DNA of 5,355 nucleotides. Source: an uncultured Actinomycetes bacterium (GTDB lineage: Bacteria > Actinomycetota > Thermoleophilia > Solirubrobacterales > 70-9). Both the position numbers and the translations under genes were made by a program. Location: positions 1-5,355 of the forward strand of contig CAMPIP010000164.1 in NCBI GenBank assembly GCA_946886425.1, in the 5' to 3' direction. Shown in pieces: positions 1 through 4,270 of this stretch; the first letter of the stretch is position 1; the number at the start of each line of letters is the position of its first letter. Under the pieces are notes generated by a model. That model had not been told where the DNA came from, ran no database searches, and was given only the letters and a program-made list of their open reading frames with translations.

Positions 1-89
1 AGCCCGTACTCACCCAGCGTCGCGAAGTCGATCAGCAGGTCGGCAGCGTCGGCCAGCCGGTGGGTTAGCGTTTGCTTAGAATCGAACAT
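1..89 (-). CDS. 5' end of an unidentified protein gene, cut by the left window edge
   Basis: On the minus strand an ATG at 89-87 opens a frame that runs off the window; 29 full codons are visible, beginning MFDSKQTLTHRLADAADLLI. I do not recognise the family and assign no function. The visible residues look like a soluble, probably helical N-terminus. After the first few codons nearly every third position is G or C, as in the other genes here, which favours real coding sequence starting near this ATG. No Shine-Dalgarno sequence lies just upstream, but TAACTT (a TANNNT-type -10 hexamer) ends 8 bases before the ATG, so a leaderless or nearly leaderless transcript is possible. The same frame stays open upstream to a stop at 267-269, including a GTG at 206-204 and a hydrophobic stretch followed by Cys. 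The true start could therefore be further upstream (see findings). The frame is probably a real gene; its start is uncertain. Confidence 0.5.
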   Translation of the reverse strand, partial: MFDSKQTLTHRLADAADLLIDFATLGEYG

Positions 90-96
90 GGGTTCG

Positions 97-102
97 TAAG
101 TT
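97..102 (-). promoter_or_regulatory. possible -10 element for the left-edge gene
   Basis: Read on the minus strand this is TAACTT, matching the TANNNT -10 pattern common in high-GC Gram-positive bacteria, with 8 bases between it and the ATG at 89. A TTG-containing candidate -35 lies only about 14 bases upstream, which is too close for a standard spacer. Support is therefore the -10 alone; this is a weak call. Confidence 0.2.
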
Positions 103-130
103 ACGCCGGTCTCCGGACGGCAAGTTGGGA

Positions 131-148
131 CTGCAATGGGAATTGCAG
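131..148. repeat. short inverted repeat, 7-base arms with a 4-base loop
   Basis: CTGCAAT (131-137) and ATTGCAG (142-148) are exact reverse complements separated by GGGA. As plus-strand RNA this is a 7-bp hairpin with a GNRA-type tetraloop; on the minus strand the loop is TCCC. It lies in the intergenic stretch between the hydrolase and the left-edge gene, about 40 bases upstream of that gene's ATG. No T-run follows on either strand, so it does not look like an intrinsic terminator. Its role is unknown. Confidence 0.4.
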
Positions 149-189
149 GAGGGACCGGTATTTGGCTCTGGAGAGCGGTCTGCGTACAG

Positions 190-218
190 GCAGCACTACT
201 GGTCACCAGTAGTGCTGC
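190..218. repeat. 29-base perfect palindrome around one central base (operator or terminator-like hairpin)
   Basis: Bases 190-203 (GCAGCACTACTGGT) are the exact reverse complement of 205-218, with C204 at the centre. Two 14-base arms without a mismatch are far beyond chance for this window. It lies between the stop of the alpha/beta hydrolase (305) and the ATG of the left-edge gene (89), both on the minus strand. As RNA it would form a stem of about 12-13 bp with a 3-5 base loop, but no U-run follows on either strand. It could be a U-tract-less terminator behind the hydrolase, or a dimeric repressor's binding site about 100 bases upstream of the next gene. The sequence does not decide between these. 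It also falls inside the open frame that continues upstream of the left-edge gene, so a coding origin cannot be fully excluded. Confidence 0.6.
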
Positions 219-262
219 GAACCCCAGAAGCGCGAAATGAGGCGGTTCGGCGAATGTCTGCC

Positions 263-276
263 GCGGCTAATGCCGC
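263..276 (-). terminator. weak GC-rich hairpin downstream of the hydrolase gene
   Basis: GCGGC and GCCGC arms of 5 bases flank a 4-base loop, about 29 bases past the hydrolase stop codon. The stem is short and no T-run follows, so terminator function is only a possibility. The 190-218 palindrome is the stronger structure in the same intergenic stretch. Confidence 0.15.
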
Positions 277-304
277 TATCCGCGTTGCCTCGTCGCGCGA
301 GATC

Positions 305-1243
305 CTAGGGGGTCGCGGGCTGGTTGGCAAACGCGAGGACCAGCCGGGCGGTCGCGGCTGGCTTCTCGACGTTGGGGGAGTGGCCGGCGCCGGCGATCAG
401 GCGCGTCTGTGCGAGCGGATCGCTCTGGCGATAGGCGGCAAGCGCTTCGCGCGGGTTGTCGGCGATCTGCTCCTCGGCACCCATGATCGCCAGGGTCGGC
501 TTGTTGATCGCGGCGGCGCGCTCGGAGAGAGGTCCTTCGCCCGTGTAGGTGTCGAAAGCGTCGTGTGAGCCGGAATAGGAGCCGTAGGTCATGCGCTTGA
601 CGTCGTCGACGAAGGCATCGGGGACGTCGAAGCCGGGCGCGAAGGCAACCGCGAGGCCATCCTTGATGGTGAAGTCGGGCTTGATCCGCCAAAGGAACTG
701 GCCGATCACCGGCTTGAAGGGAAGTTCGCCGATCAGGCCGACGCTGCCGTAGGAACTGTCGGGGATGCTGTCGATCAGGACCATCCGGTCGACCAATCGC
801 GGCGAGCGTTCGGCCAGGGCGGTGGTCACCGGGCCACCCAGGGAGTGGCCGACGACCTCGGCATCGCGCACGCCCAACCGATCCAGGGCCTGGGCGACCA
901 GATCGGCCTGCTCTGGGATCGCGTAGCCGGAGCTGGGTTTGGCGGCCCCGTCGTGGCCGAGCAGGTCGACGGCGATCACCCGGTGGCGGCGGGAGAGGGC
1001 CGGGATCATCCCGTCCCACCAGTCGATCCCGCACGTGAAGCAGTGGATGAGGACGATCGGGCTGCCGTCGCGGGGGCCGCGTTCGACGACCTGGGTCTCG
1101 CCGGCGGGGAGGTCGAGGAGGCGCCCGCCGGGCACGGTCACCGCGGCCGACTTGGTTTCGCCGTCGACGAAGAGGGCGTTGACGATCAGCACGACGACCA
1201 GCGCCGCGATCGCCCCAAGCGCGATCTTCCAGCCCCTCCGCAT
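305..1243 (-). CDS. alpha/beta hydrolase with N-terminal membrane anchor or signal peptide
   Basis: This is a 312-residue alpha/beta-hydrolase-fold protein. Residues 1-6 are basic (MRRGWK), followed by a hydrophobic segment at about 7-25, so the enzyme is probably membrane-anchored or exported with its catalytic domain outside. Visible family motifs are the oxyanion-hole region LIHCFTCG (65-72), the nucleophile elbow GHSLGG with Ser134, and the C-terminal GHSP with His288. The catalytic acid is expected in the segment MGAEEQ, where Glu258 sits in place of the more usual Asp. Substrate is unknown; esterase, lipase-like, dehalogenase and C-C hydrolase activities all occur in this fold. I chose the ATG at 1243 because it opens directly onto the basic plus hydrophobic N-terminus. 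An in-frame ATG at 1270 would add nine residues and overlap the divergent murA start. The frame stays open far upstream antisense to murA, but that extension is an artefact of high GC. Upstream, AGGG lies about 12 bases before the start, a poorly placed ribosome site. Confidence 0.9.
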   Translation of the reverse strand: MRRGWKIALGAIAALVVVLIVNALFVDGETKSAAVTVPGGRLLDLPAGETQVVERGPRDGSPIVLIHCFTCGIDWWDGMIPALSRRHRVIAVDLLGHDGAAKPSSGYAIPEQADLVAQALDRLGVRDAEVVGHSLGGPVTTALAERSPRLVDRMVLIDSIPDSSYGSVGLIGELPFKPVIGQFLWRIKPDFTIKDGLAVAFAPGFDVPDAFVDDVKRMTYGSYSGSHDAFDTYTGEGPLSERAAAINKPTLAIMGAEEQIADNPREALAAYRQSDPLAQTRLIAGAGHSPNVEKPAATARLVLAFANQPATP

Positions 1244-1252
1244 TGCGGTCGT

Positions 1253-1259
1253 TACCCTA
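1253..1259. promoter_or_regulatory. possible shared -10 region for divergent murA and hydrolase
   Basis: The plus strand reads TACCCT at 1253-1258 and the minus strand reads TAGGGT at 1259-1254, so both strands present a TANNNT-type -10 hexamer, offset by one base. Each ends exactly 10 bases before its own start codon (murA ATG 1269, hydrolase ATG 1243). Transcription starting about 7 bases past either hexamer would leave only a few leader bases, which fits the absence of a good Shine-Dalgarno sequence before murA. No convincing -35 hexamer is visible on either side, so this remains tentative. Confidence 0.3.
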
Positions 1260-1268
1260 GCCGGACTC

Positions 1269-2564
1269 ATGGAGAAGTTCGTCATCCAGGGCGGTGCTCC
1301 GCTCTCCGGAGAGCTCACAGTCGCAGGCAACAAGAACGCGGCCCTGCCGATCCTCGCCGCCTGCCTGCTCACCGAGGAGGAGCTGCTGCTGCACCGGGTG
1401 CCGCGGATCCGCGACACCGAGGCCCAGATCGCGCTCCTGGAGCGGCTTGGCGTCGAGGTCGCCTGGGTCGCCGACAACAGCGTCCGGCTCTGTGCCCGCA
1501 ACGTCTCCGACGTCGTCGTCGACGAGGAGCTCTCGAGCAAGATCCGCGCCTCCTTCCTGGTCGCCGGCCCGCTGCTGGCCCGCTTCGGCGAAGCGCGGAT
1601 GCCGCCGCCCGGGGGCGACTTCATCGGCCGCCGTCGCCTCGACGCCCACCTCGACGCCTTCAAAGACCTCGGCGCCCGGATCGCCGGCGACCGCTGGATC
1701 GAGCTGACCGCGCCGACCGGGCTCTGCGCCTGCGAGATCTTCATGGACGAGCCCTCGGTGATGGGGACCGAGAACGCGCTGATGGCGGCGGCGCTGACTC
1801 CCGGTGCGACCACGATCGCCAACGCCGCCTCGGAGCCGCACGTCCAGGACCTGGCCCGGCTGCTGACCGCGATGGGCGCCCGCGTCGACGGGATCGGCTC
1901 CAACGTGATGACCGTCAACGGCAGCGACAAGCTCGGCGGTGCCGAGCACACGATCTCCGCCGACCACATCGAGGTCGGCAGCTTCATGGCCCTGGCCGCC
2001 GCGACCGGCGGCGAGATCCGGATCAGCGACACCGAGCCCGCCGACCTGCTGATGGTGCGGCGCCAGTTCCGCCGCCTCGGTCTGCGCTCGGAGATCGAGG
2101 GCCGCGACGTGATCGTGCCGCCAAACCAGCGGCTGGAGATCGAATCCGACCTCGGCGACGCGATCCCGAAGATCGAGGACGGTCCCTGGCCGGCCTTTCC
2201 GGCCGACCTCACCTCGATCGCCCTCGCCCTGGCAACCCAGGCGACCGGGGAGATCCTGATCTTCGAGAAGATGTTCGAGAACCGCCTCTTCTTCGTCGAC
2301 AAGCTGGTCGCGATGGGCGCTCGGATCACGCTGTGCGATCCCCACCGGGCGATCGTCAGCGGTCCGGGCCGGCTTCACGGCGAGCGCGTCGAGAGCCCCG
2401 ACATCCGCGCCGGAATGGCGATCCTCATCGCCGCCCTGGCTGCCGAGGGCACCTCGGAGATCGGCAACATCCGCCAGATCGACCGGGGCTATGAGCAGAT
2501 CGACGAGCGGCTGCGGACGCTCGGCGCCCAGATCGAGCGGGTCTCGGCCGAGGTCCCGGCGTAG
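1269..2564 (+). CDS. murA: UDP-N-acetylglucosamine 1-carboxyvinyltransferase (MurA), Asp active-site type
   Basis: This cytoplasmic enzyme transfers the enolpyruvyl group of phosphoenolpyruvate to UDP-GlcNAc, the first committed step of peptidoglycan synthesis. At 431 residues it is near the usual 415-440. It shows the EPSP-synthase/MurA fold signatures: VAGNKNAALP with Lys22-Asn23, Arg93 in KIRAS, the active-site loop PGGDFIGRR (114-122), Asp313 in FPADLTS (equivalent to E. coli Asp305), FENR (336-339) and DRGYEQI with Arg406 (equivalent to E. coli Arg397). The loop residue that is Cys115 in E. coli is Asp117 here (GAC, 1617-1619). This is the natural variant known from Mycobacterium tuberculosis and Chlamydia, which is active but not alkylated by fosfomycin. 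The ATG at 1269 starts the canonical N-terminus MEKFVIQGG; no Shine-Dalgarno sequence precedes it. It diverges from the hydrolase and is followed after 36 bases by hisZ in the same direction with no evident terminator, so read-through into the his genes is likely. Confidence 0.97.
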   Translation: MEKFVIQGGAPLSGELTVAGNKNAALPILAACLLTEEELLLHRVPRIRDTEAQIALLERLGVEVAWVADNSVRLCARNVSDVVVDEELSSKIRASFLVAGPLLARFGEARMPPPGGDFIGRRRLDAHLDAFKDLGARIAGDRWIELTAPTGLCACEIFMDEPSVMGTENALMAAALTPGATTIANAASEPHVQDLARLLTAMGARVDGIGSNVMTVNGSDKLGGAEHTISADHIEVGSFMALAAATGGEIRISDTEPADLLMVRRQFRRLGLRSEIEGRDVIVPPNQRLEIESDLGDAIPKIEDGPWPAFPADLTSIALALATQATGEILIFEKMFENRLFFVDKLVAMGARITLCDPHRAIVSGPGRLHGERVESPDIRAGMAILIAALAAEGTSEIGNIRQIDRGYEQIDERLRTLGAQIERVSAEVPA

Positions 2565-2587
2565 CAGGGCTTTCGCCGCCTCTCTCG

Positions 2588-2592
2588 TAAGG
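2588..2592 (+). promoter_or_regulatory. ribosome binding site of hisZ
   Basis: TAAGG matches the first five bases of the consensus UAAGGAGGUG and lies 8 bases before the ATG at 2601, which supports that start. The overlapping TAAGGT also fits a TANNNT -10 hexamer, but no -35 is seen, so the ribosome-site reading is preferred. Confidence 0.5.
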
Positions 2593-2600
2593 TCAGTCCG

Positions 2601-3593
2601 ATGATCCACCCGATTCCGCCTGGGACGCGCGACATCCTGCCCGACGAGATGCGGGAGCTGCGGCGCCTGCACGACTCCCTGCTGGGCGTTTTCGCCGAGC
2701 GTGGCTACGGCGAGGTGGCGACGCCGGCGATCGAGTACGACGAGGTGCTGGGGCAGGGCGACGGGCGCGCCGCCGACAGCGCCTACCGGTTCTTCGACCC
2801 CAGCGGCGAGCTCCTGGCGCTGCGCTCGGACATGACGATCCCGATCGCCCGCCTGGTCGCGAGCCGTTTCGCCGAGGCTGAGGAGCCGCTGCGCCTCTGC
2901 TACCTCGCCAACGCCTTCCGCGCCGTGCGCCCGCAGCGCGGTCAGATGCGCGAGTTCGCCCAGGCCGGGGTGGAGCTGATCGGCGTGCCGGCCCCGGCCG
3001 GTACGGCCGAGGTGATCGAGGTCTTGGAGGCCGCCCTCGACGCCGCCGGTCTCGACCGGGCCGTGATCGGACTCGGCGACTCCGACCTGTTCCGCCAGCT
3101 GCTGACCGAGTTCGGCGTCGCCGAGGAGGGCCGCGAGGAGATCCTCGCCAGGCTGGCCACACACGACCTGGTCGGCCTCGGGGTGGCGCTCGGCGAGCTG
3201 GGGCTCTCGACCGAGCAGGAAGAGACCTGCCTGGCCCTGGCGCAGATGCGCGGCGGCAGCGAGGTGCTGGACCAGGCCCGCGAGCTGGGCGGCGAGGCCG
3301 TCGAGCGCGCCACCGCCCGGATCCAGGGGACCTTCGACGAGCTGGCCGCCCGCGGTGCCGCCGACCGGGTCCAGATCGACCTCGGCCTGCTGCGCGACCT
3401 CGGCTACTACAGCGGCGCCATCCTCGAGGTCTACGACCCCGCCCTGGGACACGTGCTCGGGGGCGGCGGCCGCTATGACGACCTGCTGCGCCGCTTCGGC
3501 GTCGACCGCCCCGCGGCCGGCTTCGCCCTCTACCGCGAACGCGTCCACGTCGCCCAGATGGAGGAGTCGCGGCGCGGGGGAGGGGCCGCGTGA
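2601..3593 (+). CDS. hisZ: ATP phosphoribosyltransferase regulatory subunit (HisZ)
   Basis: HisZ is a paralogue of the histidyl-tRNA synthetase catalytic domain. It has no aminoacylation role; it assembles with the short HisG to form active, histidine-sensitive ATP phosphoribosyltransferase. Its 330 residues match HisZ and are clearly shorter than full HisRS (about 420), because the C-terminal anticodon-binding domain is absent. Class II synthetase landmarks are visible: PPGTRDILP (6-14), LRSDMTIPIARL (74-85, the HisRS RPE-type region), the motif 2 area RPQRGQMREFAQAGVE (110-125), LGYYSGAILEVY (267-278) and GGGGRYDDLLRRFG (287-300). The final GFAL segment (307-310) stands where HisRS has motif 3, but the HisRS-like GxER pattern is altered to YRER. 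The immediate downstream gene is the short hisG that needs this partner, which makes HisZ far more likely than a truncated HisRS. The stop codon overlaps the hisG GTG by 4 bases. Confidence 0.94.
   Translation: MIHPIPPGTRDILPDEMRELRRLHDSLLGVFAERGYGEVATPAIEYDEVLGQGDGRAADSAYRFFDPSGELLALRSDMTIPIARLVASRFAEAEEPLRLCYLANAFRAVRPQRGQMREFAQAGVELIGVPAPAGTAEVIEVLEAALDAAGLDRAVIGLGDSDLFRQLLTEFGVAEEGREEILARLATHDLVGLGVALGELGLSTEQEETCLALAQMRGGSEVLDQARELGGEAVERATARIQGTFDELAARGAADRVQIDLGLLRDLGYYSGAILEVYDPALGHVLGGGGRYDDLLRRFGVDRPAAGFALYRERVHVAQMEESRRGGGAA
3579..3583 (+). promoter_or_regulatory. ribosome binding site of hisG
   Basis: GGAGG within the end of hisZ lies 6 bases before the GTG at 3590. It is a strong, well-placed Shine-Dalgarno sequence that decides in favour of the GTG start overlapping the hisZ stop. 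Confidence 0.75.
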
Positions 3594-4270
3594 GCGCCGG
3601 GGTCGCCGCCACGCACGGCGCCAAGAGCGATGGGCCGCTGAAGCTGGCGGTGCCGCGCGGCGCCCTCTTCGGCGAGACGCTCGACGTCCTCGACGGGGCC
3701 GGGATCGACACCTCGGCGCTGCGCGGCGACTCGCGTTCGCTGATCTTCCCGGGCGAGGAGATCACCCTGGTGACGATGCGGCCCTCCGACGTGCCGACCT
3801 ATGTCGAGGCCGGGGCCGCCGACGTCGGCATCACCGGCAAGGACGTGCTGCTGGAGCAGTCCGACCGGCTCGTCTACGAGCTGCTCGACCTCGGCTTCGG
3901 GCGCTGCCGGATGGTTCTCGCCGGACGCGTCGGCGACACCAGCCTCGGCGAGTCTCAGCGCCGCCTGGGGATGATCCGGATCGCCACCAAGTACCCGCGC
4001 ATCGCCGAGCGCTACTTCGAGTCGACCGGTCGCCAGGTCGAGGCCGTGGAGGTGAAGGGCTCGGTCGAGCTGGCGCCGCTGACCGGCCTCGCCGACGGCA
4101 TCGTCGACCTCGTCGCCACCGGCCGCACCATGGAAGAGAACGACCTCGAGGTGCGCGAGGAGATCGTCGTCTGCACCGCCCGCTTCGTCGCCAACCGGGT
4201 CGCCCACAAGCTGCGCGCCTCCGAAGTCGACGACCTGACCGACCGGCTGCGGAAGGCGACGGGAGGATGA
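3590..4270 (+). CDS. hisG: ATP phosphoribosyltransferase catalytic subunit, short form (HisG)
   Basis: HisG condenses ATP with PRPP to give phosphoribosyl-ATP, the first and feedback-controlled step of histidine biosynthesis. This protein has 226 residues and ends right after the catalytic domain, so it is the short form (HisGS) lacking the C-terminal ACT-like regulatory domain of the roughly 290-residue long form. It therefore depends on HisZ, encoded just upstream. Visible motifs are LAVPRGALFGETL (19-31), RPSDVPTYVEAGAADVGITG (64-83), RIATKYP (130-136) and the PRPP-binding region ELAPLTGLADGIVDLVATGR (160-179). The GTG start at 3590 overlaps the hisZ stop as GTGA and is preceded by GGAGG, which suggests translational coupling. 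Residues 1-16 (MSAGVAATHGAKSDGP) look like an unstructured extension before the conserved core. The stop overlaps the hisD start as ATGA. Confidence 0.97.
   Translation: MSAGVAATHGAKSDGPLKLAVPRGALFGETLDVLDGAGIDTSALRGDSRSLIFPGEEITLVTMRPSDVPTYVEAGAADVGITGKDVLLEQSDRLVYELLDLGFGRCRMVLAGRVGDTSLGESQRRLGMIRIATKYPRIAERYFESTGRQVEAVEVKGSVELAPLTGLADGIVDLVATGRTMEENDLEVREEIVVCTARFVANRVAHKLRASEVDDLTDRLRKATGG
4252..4256 (+). promoter_or_regulatory. candidate ribosome binding site of hisD
   Basis: GAAGG lies 10 bases before the hisD ATG at 4267. A better-looking GGGAGG at 4261-4266 directly touches the ATG and is too close to serve it in the usual way. No in-frame start codon lies at a good distance from that second site, so hisD probably relies on coupling to hisG translation plus this weaker site. 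Confidence 0.35.

Noticed and set aside
147..209. AGGAGG at 147-152 with a possible TTG-started leader peptide at 162-209 on the plus strand
   Set aside because: The Shine-Dalgarno match is good, but the 16-codon product ends inside the palindrome and no plus-strand gene follows for it to control; the neighbouring genes run the other way.
125..568. Plus-strand 147-codon open frame across the palindrome and hydrolase 3' end
   Set aside because: It lies antisense to the well-supported hydrolase, shows no motif, and its composition (Gly, Arg, Ala, Val) is typical of a shadow frame.
1244..2329. Upstream extension of the hydrolase frame to 674 residues
   Set aside because: The added part is Ser/Arg/Ala-rich antisense to murA, and the hydrolase has a proper start with a basic plus hydrophobic N-terminus at 1243.
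845..2494. Plus-strand frames antisense to the hydrolase continuing out of frame into murA
   Set aside because: Composition is Arg/Pro/Ala-rich with no motifs; the frame starting at 939 contains the true murA, which begins at 1269.
2565..2600. Terminator in the murA-hisZ gap
   Set aside because: Only 36 bases, with no stem longer than a few bases and no T-run after a stem.
1257..3548. Long minus-strand open frame (763 codons) antisense to murA and hisZ
   Set aside because: Its translation is low-complexity and rich in Ala, Gly, Asp, Glu and Val, without any recognisable motif. It mirrors two well-supported plus-strand genes, as expected in GC-rich coding DNA where antisense stops are rare.
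2601..3593. hisZ as histidyl-tRNA synthetase (hisS)
   Set aside because: The protein lacks the anticodon-binding domain, has altered HisRS signature regions, and is followed directly by the short hisG that requires HisZ.
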